From assembly GCA_030278955.1 (NCBI GenBank), contig JAOANR010000014.1:32749453-32813452 (forward strand): a stretch of 64,000 bases of DNA. The letters run 5' to 3'. The notes under the pieces are model-generated. The model worked only from the letters and a program-made list of their open reading frames with translations, had not been told where the DNA came from and did not search any database. The DNA is from Hygrophila difformis (taxonomy: Eukaryota > Streptophyta > Magnoliopsida > Lamiales > Acanthaceae). This document shows, in pieces, positions 30,801 to 43,370 of the stretch. Both the position numbers and the translations under genes were made by a program. How positions within the stretch are numbered: position 1 is the first letter of the stretch; the number at the start of each line of letters is the position of its first letter.

Positions 30801-32664
30801 ATATGACATGGTTAGCACTGAGAGATGTAACATGGAGATATTGTCCTTCTAAAATTGACATAGAAAAAGGGAACGGACCTGCTCCCACGTAGCTACTGCT
30901 TCACAAAGATTTAAACCATAGCTCAGGCCTTCAAGTTCACCTGTCTTGGGATCCTTCTGTTTTATAAAAGATCTTCAGTGAGGAAGGCAGGAAGCATAAT
31001 GAAGTATACAGTTATGGAGAATTTATACATTTAACATCCAGTCAAACAAAATACATTCTTAAATAAGACGGTATACATCTAAATTTCCCAATAAGGGGTT
31101 TCGATAAGAAAGACATGAACTTAAGCAGATAAGTGCAAATACAGATGATGAGATGAAAAGATGTAAGCATGCACGCAAGCATACCCATTTTGGCACCGTC
31201 TCATGGGGAAATTCAAGTGAAACCTGACAAGCATCACTACCAAATACAGCTTGTAACCCTAATCCGTTTGCATCCTGAAAGGTGTAAAGTGAAATTGTGA
31301 AACCACACGATACCCGAAACACAGTCAAAACATCTGAATAATAGAATCATATGCATATTATGAGCAAGTTTGGAGCTTAGATCTGCATATATTCAAGTTG
31401 AATGCATAGACTACTAAGAAAAAGATATCACAATCATGGCATCAAATCCCTTATCAAGCACCAACATTCCATTATCACTACAAAATAAACCTTTATCTTG
31501 TATGAATCAAACATCTGAATAATAGAATCATATGCATATTATGAGCGAGTTTGGATCTTAGATCTGCATATATTCAAGTAGAATGCATAGACTACTGAAA
31601 AAAAAGACATCAAAATCATGGCATCAAATCCTTAACCAAGCACCAACAACCCATTATCACTACAAAATAAATCTTTATCTGGTATCAACTAAAAGAAATG
31701 TATAAAAGAAGTTTTCATCATCCAATTCTCAACTAGAAACTGAATGTTAAAGGCCTTTGTCAGATCCTTAACCAAGCACCCAAAACCCAATATCACTATG
31801 AAACAAAGCTTTATCTGGTATGAATCAACTAAAAGAAATGGATAAAAGCAGAAATTTTCATCATCCAATTCTCAACTAGCAACTGAATGTTAATGGCCTT
31901 TGGAGTAGATGCTTCATGTTTCCTGTGACCAGTATGTTGAATCTCAACTAGCCAAACCTGATAATTATTCTTTGGACTAGTAGCAAAGTAAATATTCTAA
32001 TATTACAACCTTTGTTCCTCCCTTCATAAAAAATTTTCATGCAGTATATTTTGCCCCAGTCCTATTCCTATTTAGAGTTCCATATATTAACCAACGATCT
32101 ATCAAAACTATCATCCATGTTCATTGTTCCAGCACTAGACACCGAGTTGGACCACATCAGCAGTAAATGGTATGGCATATAAAGTACTAGTCTTTCCTCC
32201 CAAACTTAAAAATCATTACAAAAAACAAATGCATGTAATATACAATCACTACTCAAGTAAAAACTCCTATAGAAAAACATACCATTCCACAAACACAATC
32301 AGTTCACAGTTCACAGTTACTAGTAGCCATTCCTCTAATTAGTGACTTCGCAATGTTCAATAACATGACTCACCACACACTTCTGGAAATGACTCCCCAG
32401 AGATTTTAATGCATCTAAATCTTCATTAGAAATATGAATTGACACATCTGCAGATAAAACAAAAGCATCATGTATTAATGTAAGCAATCTAAAATTATTT
32501 AAACACACACACACAAACTAAATATACACTTAAGGCACACTAAATATAGGGTCACTTTAAACGAATATAAACCTACCGAAATTTGAAACACCGTTGATGG
32601 AAATTAAAATGGCTGCAAGTCCGGAGGCCAGCGCAACCACAAAAGCTAGATGCAACAGCTTCAT
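27830..32664 (-). CDS. GT29 sialyltransferase-like glycosyltransferase (plant MGP2/SIA2 group)
   Basis: Twelve coding exons with GT-AG borders join in frame to 1317 nt (438 residues): 32577-32664, 32374-32447, 31185-31274, 30879-30956, 30527-30627, 30087-30279, 29920-30010, 29773-29837, 29304-29458, 29148-29229, 28652-28761, 27830-28019. The N-terminus is a type II signal anchor (residues about 4-24, after MKLLHL), as expected for a Golgi enzyme. The sialylmotif L region is at about 174-208 ([17 protein letters not shown]). The motif S region is at about 270-305 ([20 protein letters not shown]), followed by [10 protein letters not shown] and a C-terminal [14 protein letters not shown]. Plant homologues lack proven sialyltransferase activity and act in pectin or arabinogalactan glycosylation; Arabidopsis MGP2 is needed for pollen. 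Intron 11 contains a MITE and intron 2 a tandem duplication. Every exon is open, so this is the intact host gene of the window. Confidence 0.95.
28180..28438. mobile_element. Stowaway-like MITE in intron 11 of the GT29 gene
   Basis: 259 bp, flanked by TA, with terminal repeats CTCCCTCCGTTTTTTTTAAA and the complement of CACGGAGGAAG at the right end. Its interior is very similar to the copy at 25668-25931 and, inverted, to 1-230. It lies between exons 11 (28652-28761) and 12 (27830-28019), well away from the splice sites. Confidence 0.88.
31330..31900. repeat. Tandem duplication in intron 2 of the GT29 gene, 181-bp unit
   Basis: Copies at 31330-31510 and 31511 to about 31691 both begin ACATCTGAATAATAGAATCA and run together through ATCTGCATATATTCAAGT and CCATTATCACTACAAAATAA. 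A second, overlapping partial repeat (CCTTAACCAAGCACC... and TTTTCATCATCCAATTCTCA...GAATGTTAA) appears twice between about 31640 and 31900. So the intron grew by at least two rounds of local duplication. Confidence 0.85.
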
Positions 32665-32670
32665 CGAACT
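32577..32670 (-). promoter_or_regulatory. GT29 first coding exon with start codon and upstream acceptor
   Basis: The start codon at 32662-32664 is the first ATG after a TTTTAG acceptor that ends at 32671. The exon therefore has 6 bases of 5' UTR, and a non-coding exon must lie further upstream (a candidate is at 34212-34350). Confidence 0.6.
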
Positions 32671-34211
32671 CTAAAATATGCCAATGTAGTCAAAATCGAG
32701 CTAAGCTTCAGCCTTAAGTGACACCGAGACTACTGATTTTTCAGTCTTCCATAGGTGAATCTGAAAGAATGCGATGATCCACAATGAGTATTTTGTTCCC
32801 CAAAGTAGAAACCACTATTTTTGGGTTAGTACGGTTAACAATAAGACCCAAATTCTTGATTCAAAAAATCAGGAGGTTGCACCAATCCATCTATCAACCC
32901 AGATAAATCACAATTACCGGAAGAAGAAAAAAGGGTGGGGGGGGGGGGGGGGGGATCAGGGCAAGATTTTACCAGTATAGTCATACACGAACGTCCTTAA
33001 ATCTAAGGCATAACCTACTAGGAAAGCATCCTAAACGTCTAGGTTAATATGCTATGAGTTATATTATTTATAAATTACAACAAGAGTTAATCATCCTGGA
33101 CACAATTTCAGCCTAACTCCCTATTCTACAAATACTATTCAAACCTTGCATTTATCATCAATCTTTAATTCTTAATGCACGTCTTCAATCTTCCAAGTTC
33201 TTCAATTCGACTCCCAATTGTTTCCTAAACAAGAGTACAATTTAAAGAGTAATCATCATCCCTAACACCAATCACACGCCTATCTCCTCCTACCATCAAC
33301 ACCCACATTCACCCCTTTGATACTTTTTAACTACTTTCTCACAACAAAAATATTCCACAACCAAAACCACCAAATAGTCGAACTTGTACTTAAGCATCTC
33401 TAGAATTCTCAAACGAATAGTAATAGAAATAATTCAATCAAGTAACTTAACAATTAATCTACTAACTCATCTTGTTCAAAAATCCATTCATTGATAAAAA
33501 TCCACAACCCCTCAAATACAAATTGCCATTACATTCCCAATTTCAGGATAGTTAAACTAAACAAAACCACAACCAATTTTCCAATCTCCTAAAGAATATC
33601 TAGCAACCCAATGACTTCAACATGTTTAGCATCAAGATTCTTAAGTCTTCCAATCCCATATTCACAAATCAATACCTTTAGTTATTCAAGAATCCACCTC
33701 CATTTTCAAAAATCACCAAACCAATTCCAAATTCAAGCATCAAACACTCAGTTCCAAGGATTATCAAGCCAACTCAACAACTAAACCTATAATCCAAGAA
33801 ATCCAATTTAACCCCAAGCAAAGCAACCCATCACCCAACAATTCCTCATTTACTCAACACTTCAAGTAATCCATTCAACATTTGAACAACACAAAACCCC
33901 CGAAATCTGTTAACATTTAGTCAAGAGAAATCATCATCCCCTTACCACCACCTCCGCTGCCAACATCGAATCACAGCCACCACCGTTGCTATTGAGGTCG
34001 CCGCCACCAGTACCAAGCCGTCGCCGCCACCAGACCACCGGCGGCAGCAACAGCCGCCCTCATTTCCGGAGGCGACGCCTCCATCGTCGTCGTGGCCAGG
34101 CTCCAGCTGGAGCCTTGGCATTCCCCGTCGCCGTCGCAACGGCGACACCGCAGCGCTGGCTGCTCCAATTTCCGGCAAGGAAGAAGAAAAGAACAGGACA
34201 ATAACTCATAC
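32665..34211. other. Probable 5' UTR intron of the GT29 gene
   Basis: AT-rich sequence with an 18-G run at 32937-32954. The part 33940-34200 is GC-rich with overlapping open frames (up to 80 codons, minus strand) that match no known protein. I read it as an intron between a non-coding exon near 34212-34350 (donor GTATGAG at 34205-34211) and the acceptor at 32671; no cDNA is available to confirm. Confidence 0.45.
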
Positions 34212-34381
34212 CTTATAATGTCGAGGCCCACCTCATCTCCTCACAATCCCGCCGCTACTCTTCCTCTCTCGATCGCCACTTTGCTCTCTCAAGAAATCCC
34301 TAACTCCTCTCTCTTAAAAAAAGGGGGAAATGGGAAGAACTCGATTCTTCTAATCGGGTCGTCGGATCGGGTTAGGGGGGC
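34212..34381 (-). promoter_or_regulatory. Candidate non-coding first exon / core promoter of the GT29 gene
   Basis: On the minus strand a purine-rich leader (GAGAGAGGAGTTAGGG..., GAGAGAGGAAGAG) runs to ATTATAAG followed by a GTATGAG donor. This is typical of plant 5' UTR exons. It ends directly at the target duplication of LINE-2 (34382), so sequence originally upstream of it now lies beyond 61247. Confidence 0.45.
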
Positions 34382-34398
34382 TTGGTCATGTTTCTTTC
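34382..34398. repeat. Target-site duplication of LINE-2, left copy
   Basis: TTGGTCATGTTTCTTTC, identical over 17 bp to 61231-61247. It borders the A tail (plus-strand T run 34401-34408) of LINE-2. Confidence 0.9.
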
Positions 34399-34560
34399 CA
34401 TTTTTTTTGGGTAACAGGTGATGCGTCCGCTAAGAAGAAAAACTTTAAGGAGAAGCCAAGATGCGTCCGCTGCAAGATGAGACGAGCATTATCCGCAAGA
34501 AACGCCCAAGTACTGCTGAGCAAGGAGAAGAGGCAGTGACCCGACTCCGGAGGACTATGA

Positions 34561-35070
34561 TAGAGCTGTGTAAACCAGTCGAACCAGCTTAAAAAGTGTT
34601 TGAGCTCTGTTGTTAAGCTTAACGAACGAATACGAACCCAGTCAAAAATTTTAACGAACCAATTTTCATGTTTGAGCTCTATTCCTTTAACCTGACGAAC
34701 GAGTTAATAACGAACGAACACGAGCCTTGTCGAGCTTAGTTAACGAACCATTTATTTTATTAATAAATTTATTTGTTTAGAATTAAATTATGTGTGAAAA
34801 TATAATGTATATTGTAATATAATTTATGAGAGAAATGTGAAATTAATAAAAATGAAAAATGGAAAGAACAACTAGATAAAATATTTATTTTTTATAATAT
34901 ATATTCCGTTAAAAAAGAATTTCGAACTGTTCGCGAACTTAAGAACAAACACACAAACCAAATTATGTGTTTGAGCTCGGTTCGTTTAACTTATCGAACG
35001 AGCTGTTAACGAACGAACACATGTCGAAACGAGCTCAGCTCATGAACTGTTTGTTCTATTTACAACTCTA
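34561..35070. mobile_element. hAT-like MITE inserted in LINE-2
   Basis: The left end TAGAGCTGTGTAAA and the right end TTTACAACTCTA are inverted repeats with one or two changes. The interior is full of AACGAACGA / GAGCTC motifs (GAACGAGCTGTTAACGAACG). Flanks GACTATGA and GCTGTGAA are similar but not identical, as for an old 8-bp duplication. It interrupts the RNase H part of LINE-2 ORF2. No transposase is present. Confidence 0.65.
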
Positions 35071-35553
35071 GCTGTGAATGAGCCGAATGGCCTCTAAGGA
35101 GTCAGAGAAGCATCGAGCATAAGAAATACCGTGATGTTGAAGCCTTAGCATGCCATTAAGAATGCCATGGAGCTCCGCCACAAGGATGGAAGGAATGCCC
35201 ACAGAACCAGAAAAACCGTCCAACCCATTACCAGAACCGTCGCCCAGGGTTTCCTAGGGAGCTGCCATCCACATGGAGCACAATCCCACTCCAATTCCGA
35301 GGATTCCAGTGAATCAAGCGTGCATCCGCAGCCTTAATAGGACAACCGAGAGCGCGGAGAAAAGTCATGCCCAAAGAGCAAGCTTGACGAGCGACTTCCT
35401 CAGCCCGGATCGCTTCTCCCCGCATGCACACTGCATTCCGGCCTCTCCAAATACACCAAAGACCAGCCTATTGGAGACCCGACCACCCATGACAAATTTT
35501 GTAAAGAATCTCAGCAACATGCAGTGATGAGTGGGTTGTATCAGGAAGACGAA

Positions 35554-35571
35554 CCCCCCCCCCCCCCCCCC
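35554..35571 (+). repeat. Homopolymer of 18 C
   Basis: A run of 18 C on the plus strand (G on the LINE-2 coding strand) within the zf-RVT part of LINE-2. With the G25 at 2842 and the G18 at 32937 it is one of three long G/C runs in the window. Confidence 0.9.
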
Positions 35572-38500
35572 ACCCCCATCAGCTTCCATACCTGGGCCGT
35601 CCAAGCGCAGAAGAAGAACATGTGCAAAATAGACTCAATAGCAGCACCACATAAAATACAACTGGAAGAAGATGTCAATCCACGAGCAAACCTCAGTTCA
35701 TTAGTGGGGATAGAGTTATGGGAAGCCAACCATAGCAACATCTTAATCTTCTCCGGAGCTTGGATACGCCAAATCCATCCCCTAAGTCGATCACCCCATT
35801 CACCTCGTTGAGCAAGGAGCTAATCGTAGCCCGTACTGACAGTATATTTTCCAGTAGCCGAGCCAAACCAGCAGCTGGAGTCTGACCCTTGGTTATGGAG
35901 GACAAGCGGCCCATGATCAAAAATCTCCTTGCGAATATGTTAAGGGATTACTGTAATCGCCTCTTCCCATTTCCAAGAGTGATTGACAAACATATCCTTA
36001 TTTCCCAAATTGGTGTCCGAGATATGAACGTATGGTAGACGAGGCGCAATAGCACCCCCCACTTAGCCAAGATGTATACCAGAAGTTGCACTCTCTAGTG
36101 CCCACATTAGTGCGGAAGCCTACAGCAAGCAAAGGAACTACACGGACCAGCGCTCGTTGGATAAGGGATGCACCAGGTTTTTGACCCCAATCAACCACCC
36201 GGGGGCCACACTTACAGGTCAAGATCCGCGCCTAAGGCATCGATCCCTAAACAATCAGCTCAGCCAGGCATTTCCCTAAAAGGGTGACATTCATATCACG
36301 ACATTTCCTCGCACCAAGACCGCCCATGGACCTTGGGGTAGCAACTTTATTCCAATTGACAAGATGAAGACCCCGACCAGCAGCATCATTCCAAATGAAA
36401 TTTTTAATAAGCCGGTCAACAGAATCACAGACAGAAGTTGGAAGCCAACATGTTTTCATGATGTAGGAAGGAATAGCGGATAGCACCGACCGAGCTAGAG
36501 TAACCCTATCGGCCTTGTTGAGCAACGCTTTCTTCCACATACCCAGGCGACTTTGAAGCTTTTCAAGAATGAAGTTAAATCTGTCCTTACGGACAGCACC
36601 ATGAAATATTGGAAAACCTAAGTATTTCTCAAGGTCTCTAGTGAAAGCTATGTTGAGGGTGGCTGAAATAATAGTCTTAGACTCCGCCGAGACCAAAGCA
36701 GCCGCAAAAGCTTGGGATTTGGAGGTGTTAATCTTAAGGCCAGACCCAATCGCAAAGCTGGCTATTACCCCATCAATGCATCGGGCACTTGCCTCCGAGG
36801 CTTTAGAAAAGAGCAACAAATCATCAGCGAACATGAGATGGGAAAGAGGGAAAGCATTTCTGCAAAGGATAATAGGCTCCCAATTCCCTTCATTAACCTG
36901 ATGTTGAATAGTGCGAGAGAGCTTCTCCATAACAATAATAAAAAGGTATGGGGGAAGTGGGTCTCCCTGGCGAATCCCTTTCGTAGGAATAAATGGTTCA
37001 AGAGCCGACCCATTCCAAAGAATAGAATAACTCGGGGAACGAATATAAAACATAATAATACGAATAAGGGCTTCAGGCAAACCCATGTCACATTAGCATC
37101 CTTCCAAGAAATCCCAATTGATATTGTCATAAGCTTTTTCAAGATCAATCTTGAGAAGAAAATCCTGGGAGCGACGATTATAGTTCTTAAAAGAGGTTAC
37201 CACCTCTTGTAAAATTAAAGAGTTACCAGCAGTACCCCGCCCCGGAAGGAAAGCAGATTGCCAAGGCCCGATATAATCTCTCAATAAAGGATGCAATCTG
37301 TTAACTAAGACCTTCGTTAAAATTTTGTATGACACATTACACAAGCTAATCGAACGAAACTGACGGATAGACTTAGGCACTTCGGTCTTGGGGATCAAAC
37401 AAATAAACGTGTTAGAGATGACACGATCAAATCTCCTCGCTGTCATAGCATCTGTAATAAACTTCCAAATATCCGGTCCAATATCCTGCCAGAATCTCTT
37501 GTAGAAGAGAACGGGGAAACCATCGGGGCCGAGGGCCGAAAGGTTTTTCATGTCATTCAGCGCCTGAGAAATCTCTTGAAAGCTCACTTTATCTTTAAGA
37601 TTAGTAGTAATATTGAGAGGAGGCAAAGGAGCAAGGGGGGTTGGCATAGCCCTCGTAGGGGGAGTGTGACCATAAAGCCAACGAAAATGGTCCTTAGAAT
37701 GGCTGCGGAGTTGGGCATCATCCGTGATCCAAAATCCATCAATTTCCAACCCCATAATTTTCGAGCATTGATGGCGGACAAGGGTTTGAGTGTGAAAATA
37801 CCTGGTGTTGCGGTCGCCACAGGTAACACATTTATCCCTCGATTTCTGGAACCACATAATTTCTTCTTGCTTGAGAACCTCATCCAACTCTTGCAATAAA
37901 TAAGATTCCAGCCTGTGATATCTAGAAGAGTCCACTCTCATCATGCATCTACGCACTCCAACCAGGCATCTCAAGATTCTATCTTTGCGCTTGCGGATAT
38001 TGCCAAAAGTATGAACATTAAAATGGAGAGATAACTGTTTAACCCTCTCAAACCGTTGGCATAGGTTATCGGGATCCCTCTGCCAAGCCGCATTCACTAC
38101 CTCACCATACATGGCATGAGGGAAGCAGCCTCCCAACGAAACGGACGACGACCGATGCCGGATATAGGAGGGAAGCAGCGAAGAAAAATGGGGTTGTGAT
38201 CCGACACCCTCTTCGGAAGCACCTCAACATATCCCCCCGGGAATAAGGCTCCCCACTCAGCGTTATCTATTGCCCGATCCAGCCTTTTCCTTGCCAGCGC
38301 CCCTCCCGAATTATTGTGTTGCCACGTAAAGGGATTGCCAATGGTAGTAATAGTGTCCAACCCACAATTGCTAAGCATATCGCGAAATTTTTCAATGTGC
38401 CAGGAATTGGGGATCATTCCAATTGATTCAGAAGGAAACACTATATCATTCCAATCTCCCAAAGTTAGCCAGGGACCCTGGATCCCATTACCAATTGTGA

Positions 38501-38921
38501 TCATGTCACTCCAGTCCCTTTCCCTATCTCGAGGGTTAGGGTTAGTATAAACAGAAGATATAGTCCAGGTTGCCGCTCCACAAGAGATACGGCAAGTCAC
38601 AATGTGAGATTGGATAGAACTAATATAGAAAGAAAATGGAGTACCGATTCTGCAAAGCACCCATATGCCCCCTGCTCGATCCATACATTCCGTAATATGC
38701 ACCACCTCATAATCCATGCGATATAAGAAAACCCTAAGCCTCTCGAATTGGACTTGGGGTTCCAACACAACGAAAAGTGAGGGCATAAAACAACGAAGAA
38801 TATCTGCGACGTGGCGTTCGGTATTCCTATGCATGGCGCCACGAATGTTCCATGTAAGGATAGAAAATTCTTTAAATTCAATCATTGAGAGACGGGTGGA
38901 TCGGTCTCTCGTTCCCCTTTC

Positions 38922-38926
38922 CCGGA
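38922..38926. repeat. Target-site duplication (CCGGA) of the LTR retrotransposon, left
   Basis: CCGGA directly before the left LTR, repeated at 59841-59845 directly after the right LTR. Five bp is the standard duplication for Ty3/gypsy elements. Confidence 0.95.
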
Positions 38927-39262
38927 TGATAACGGCCAAAATTGACCATTATTTTCAATCCATTTCCGTGTCTGAGACGGACATTTTGATCGTGATTCCA
39001 TCTTATTTCAATAAGAAAGCAGTTGAATTTGACAGATTAATGCGAGTTTGTAAAAATATCGAGCCGGTAACAAAAAGACACAAAATATGCAATTTTAATT
39101 GTATTTGTGTTAGAAAAATCCAAAAACATGAAAAAAGGAAAAAGAAAAAGAAAAAGGAATGAAAAGATGGGCAAAAGAATAAAAGAGCCCACAAAAATCC
39201 AAAAAGATGGGAAAAAGATTGAAAATCCCACAACTGAAAATTGGTTAAGTGTTGAAGCATAA

Positions 39263-39658
39263 TTCGAATTGTGAGCAATTCGAATTAATTCGAATTGCAC
39301 AACAATTCGAATTGCTAAAGAGAGCAAAGAAATGGTTAAGTGTTGGAAGGGATGCAGAAGGCTAGTTCGAATTATTCAAGTTCGAATTAATTCGAATTAG
39401 GGAATGAAGAGAGAAGAAACCCAAAGGCAAGAAGAAGATGCAATTCGAATTGTCCAATTCGAATTAATTCGAATTGGCACAAACAATTCGAATTGCCAAC
39501 AAAGTGCAAGGAAGCCAAGCAGAAACCCTCATCCAATTCGAGAAAATACCAATTCGAATTATCCCAACAATTCGAATTGATAACTGAAGGCCAAGATCCC
39601 AGCTCAAGGAAGAGATCTCACAATTCGAATTAATTCGAATTGGCTGAGATAATTCGAA
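39263..39658. promoter_or_regulatory. TTCGAA palindrome array in U3 (left LTR)
   Basis: About 16 copies of TTCGAA, mostly as AATTCGAATT singles and as doublets with the 20-bp self-complementary core AATTCGAATTAATTCGAATT. The common order is single-doublet-single. The array ends 80 bp upstream of the TATA box, so it occupies the position of an upstream promoter element. The same array recurs at 55291-55686 in the right LTR. Function is inferred from position only. Confidence 0.8.
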
Positions 39659-39737
39659 CTTCACTTAACAATTCATTCAAATGAAGCTGTGGAGCATGGA
39701 CACAACATTGGTGGGCCTAGGGTTTTGAAGATTGTCT

Positions 39738-39744
39738 ATAAAAG
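39738..39744 (+). promoter_or_regulatory. LTR TATA box
   Basis: TATAAAA within GTCTATAAAAGC, downstream of the palindrome array. It is the best candidate for the U3 core promoter; the repeat copy is at 55766-55772. Confidence 0.75.
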
Positions 39745-40611
39745 CAAACCTTCCACAACAGAATCAAGGGATCAAGAATTTTAACCAAAAGGCAGCTTGG
39801 GACAAAAAGAACAGCAGGAGGTTCCACACCCCTTAAGGGTTAGGTAGGTAGTTTAGATTAGTTTAGTTTATTTTTCTTGCAAGTATTATAATCTTTACAT
39901 GCTTTAATCTTAGTTTAGTGTAGAAGCAGTTTGTGTAACCCTTAGAGTAGCCATTTTCCATATGTCTACATGCTTTCTAGTTAGAATAAACCCTACCTTC
40001 AAGCTAATGATGGTTTTGGGTTCTTATTTTGCTTTCAAGTGTCAATACAAGGAAAATTTCCAGAAATGGTTTTATCCATTTGTTTTGGCACTCTTTAATG
40101 CTTTCCCTAGAAATAAATGCTTAGTGTGTTTGTTTGTTTCAACTAGGTTACATTTATTATGTCCTAGTTGACATTCAAACTTAATAAATGCATGTTTGTT
40201 GGGTTTTTGGCTTGATTTAGTGCCTTAGAGCTTCAAATAAGTGTTCTTAGGTTTTAGATGTTTTTAATGTCTGTGTTAATTTGTATTTTAATTTTATTCT
40301 TCCTGCCTTAATCTTATTTCGTGCTTCCTTAGATAACTTGAGTGTTCTTAGTTTACTCATGTAGTTCTTAGATAACTAAATGTTTTAGGCTCTTTGATCT
40401 CTGATTTCTTGTTTGTAGAATAGGGTTTGAATCTGGCCAATACCCACTAGACATGTATTCGTTTATTTCTTGAAAATCTCACTAGGGTGGCTGTGAAATG
40501 ACACTGATGTGAGATGAGGGATTTAGTAAATCTAAACCCATCATTACAGTACAGTGTTCACCTAACCCATACTTGTGAGAACAAAAATTGTTGTTGTCTG
40601 AAAATATGTGA

Positions 40612-41068
40612 TTCGAATTGAGGCAATTCGAATTAATTCGAATTGCTAAGAGAAATTCGAATTGCATAGCCAAACTATTCTCTTCATGTGGTTTTCAACC
40701 AATTCGAATTATTCCATTCGAGTTAATTCGAACTGCTCAACAATTCGAATTGGGTTGAAAACCACATTGTATCCATTGCCACTCATTCATGCCTTAGTTT
40801 ATTTTCCACCCTTTACCAATTCGAATTGTTGCAATTCGAATTAATTCGAATTGCTGTACAATTCGAACTCACCCTCCCTTTGAGGTAAATGCCTTAGTCA
40901 ATTTGAGCAAGAAAGGGACTTCGCCAATTCGAGTTGTCCAATTCGAATTAATTCGAATTGGCCAATAATTCGAATTGGATGATGCTCCAATTTCTAGCAA
41001 TGATCAATTGAGTAAGTAATACTTCATCCTTCATGCATTCTCAACTCGAATTACCCCAATAATTCGAA
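40612..41068. repeat. Second TTCGAA palindrome array, downstream of the LTR TATA box
   Basis: About 15 further TTCGAA sites in singles and doublets with the same 20-bp core, some mutated to TTCGAG or TTCGAAC. It lies about 870 bp downstream of the TATA box, hence inside the transcribed part of the LTR. It is repeated in the right LTR at 56640-57096. Confidence 0.8.
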
Positions 41069-43370
41069 TTGAACTATCCCCTCTAGTTTGAAAACTCCAA
41101 AAACAATTCCTTTCTTGATTTGTGTAAGCTGCATGGATGTATTGGGCCTAGGCCCAATTCATCTGATTTCTATCCATTACACATCTCAACCCATTAGTGT
41201 CCAGTTATTGTGTGCTTAACACCCACACAATACCAAAAATATTTTCTTACTTTTATAATTTTCTCGTTCATTGTGTGTATGAACGGATAATGAGAAACAC
41301 CACAGATTAATGTTGGTGAAAGGTCCCTTCACAGGGATATCGACTAACCCATCTTCTGTGTGTCAATCATTATCTGTTATTTTGCATGATCTGGTTAGTG
41401 GTTGGTGGAAGCTTCGGCGAGCGTTCTCTTCACTAAGAGTTTCGATTAGTCACTCAGCCAATTCCTAATCAGATACAGTTTTCTTTCTCCTTATCTTAAT
41501 TTCTCAACCTGAATTCAAGTTGCAATAGTATTAACTGATGTCGACCAACATCAGTTGAGAAATATTACAGCAAGAAATATGTGGGTTCTTCTTCCAATCA
41601 TAGACAAAAGAAAACTAAATGACGGCGGTCACCGTTGTTTGGAATTCTTTCTGTCTAAAACCAATCATCTGGGATAATTGGGAACCGGACAGCAGATGTT
41701 TGCAGTCCGGAAAACCCCAACTATCTCTGGCACTTTTTTTAGCCAATTTCTTCTCATCTCAGGCTAATTCATCTTTTGTGTATCGCATTCTGTCTAACCC
41801 CACCATATATTTTGGGGTATTTTATTTTCCTTTTCATATACTTGTATGCATGATACTATTATGTAGATGTTCTGGTCTTATTATTATTTTGGGGATCCTT
41901 CCCCTTGGACACAGAAGTCTTGATGTAAATCAGATGCCGCATAATAAATTTCCAACAAAAATTCCTTTATAAAATCCAGATCTGAGTAAGGGATAAATTC
42001 AACAGTTATGACTAATTCATATTCCACTGGGGGTTGATTTTGAGAACTTAGAAGCAGAGTCAGCGATTAGGTCTCATCTAGACTGAAAGGATCTGTGTTT
42101 TAATTGTGAGTCTAGTACCAGTCTAGGGAATGATTTTCAAATGTTCAATTGCTTCTCAAAATTGCTGTGTGTTGGAAATCTGATATTAGATATCGCATTA
42201 AGTCAATATCCACTTGGGTGTAGATGAGATGTGATAAATAATATTGGAGGAACAACATATAGGCCTTGATGAATTTATAAGGTAAGGTCGAGTATTCCTT
42301 CGACTACTATCTTCTTCTGCCAAAGTCTAGAATTGAGTCTTGAATGAGTACATCCGGAATAGGTTCATTTATGGATCTGTTTCATTTAGTTTGTATCTCA
42401 TAACTACCCAGATGTTGTAAGCCCTGTGGCTTATTGATATCTTGGGGGTTCTTGATCTGCATCTGGTCACCAAGACCAGGGGCTCTTTTATACTAACGGA
42501 AAGAGACGTTTTTAATGCTTCCGAGTGATAGATTTAAATGCTTTCTTTACAGCTTTCTTTACTGCTTTCCTTTTAAATGCTTTCATAGAGGTCACTCGGA
42601 AGAATTAGGGGCTGTCCATCTGTTAAAAGGTTTGAGAGTTATGGAATGGTTTGGGGTTTGATTTGAAACTTTGGATGTGACAGGGGGGATTGATAGCAGT
42701 ACTTGCCATGTCAACTAATGATTTGACAGGTGTTGCTCGTCCACCGTAAATGATTAACATACTTTTGCAAGGCATTGCAAAGGGAGTTAAGAGTTTATGG
42801 TATCTTAGAAATTGCTGTCTTAAGAGCATGTAAACTCTTACTGTAAGTACCTGTCTGTTAAAGGGAACATGGTATAGAGAGCATGAGAGTTAGCTAACTG
42901 GAGGATTATCCCAAGCTAAGATATGTGTATAAAAATGGAAGTTTAATTGTGTTTCATCTGAATCTTGTCCAATCTTTATTATTTCCTCCCTGTCCCTTCT
43001 GTCATATTTAAATCTGCTTTCTAGATAGTGTAGCATAATTTTATATTGCTTTCGTAGTATAGATTTAATTGCTTTCTTCGATCTCGTTTACCATGCTTTG
43101 TAGAATAATTTTTACTGCTTTCATGATCTGGTTTAATTTATGTCAAGTAGTTGATAGAAACCCTTGCAAAACTTGAAACGAGTAACCGAGTGGAAAATCT
43201 TAGTAAACGACGTGGGCCCTGCTTCCATCGCACATCCTCCAGTGAACGATCCGGTACTTACTATAAATTACTGCAATTTTTGACCCGTGCGCTTTCGGGA
43301 GCACAGTTTCGTGACACGAGTAAATAAAAACAACATTTTGGGCAAATACTCTTATAGTGGGAAGATGTTC

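Larger units (their letters stand above)
34440..38905 (-). pseudogene. LINE-2 ORF2 pseudogene (endonuclease-RT-zf-RVT-RNase H)
   Basis: Read on the minus strand from an ATG at 38885. The endonuclease is at 38885-38100 (TWNIRGAMHRN, LGDWNDIVFPSE, RVSDHNPIFL). The first RT half is at 38136-37093 (LSALGPDGFPVLFYKRF, SAFLPGRGTAGNS) and the second at 37086-36247 (IRQGDPLPPYLFIIVMEKLS, FADDLLLF). The zf-RVT finger is at 35741-35541 (CILCGAAIESILHMFFFC) and RNase H pieces at 35300-35070 (LHVDGSSLGNPG, FSDSLEAIRLIH). Between these blocks the frame changes at least four times and stops occur. The 3' part continues beyond the MITE to the A tail. Not functional. Confidence 0.92.

Noticed and set aside
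33942..34231. Open frames of 78-109 codons in the GC-rich part upstream of the GT29 gene
   Set aside because: All three frames are open at once because of GC content; no homology recognised; better explained as 5' UTR intron.
39263..39658. TTCGAA arrays as heat-shock elements
   Set aside because: Heat-shock elements need GAA and TTC units separated by two bases; here TTC directly abuts GAA and the doublets have four bases between units, so the spacing is wrong.
42623..42829. Small frames repeated in both LTRs (also at 39962, 41619)
   Set aside because: They are identical in both LTRs because the LTRs are copies, not because of coding constraint; no domain, and one difference between the copies is amino-acid changing.
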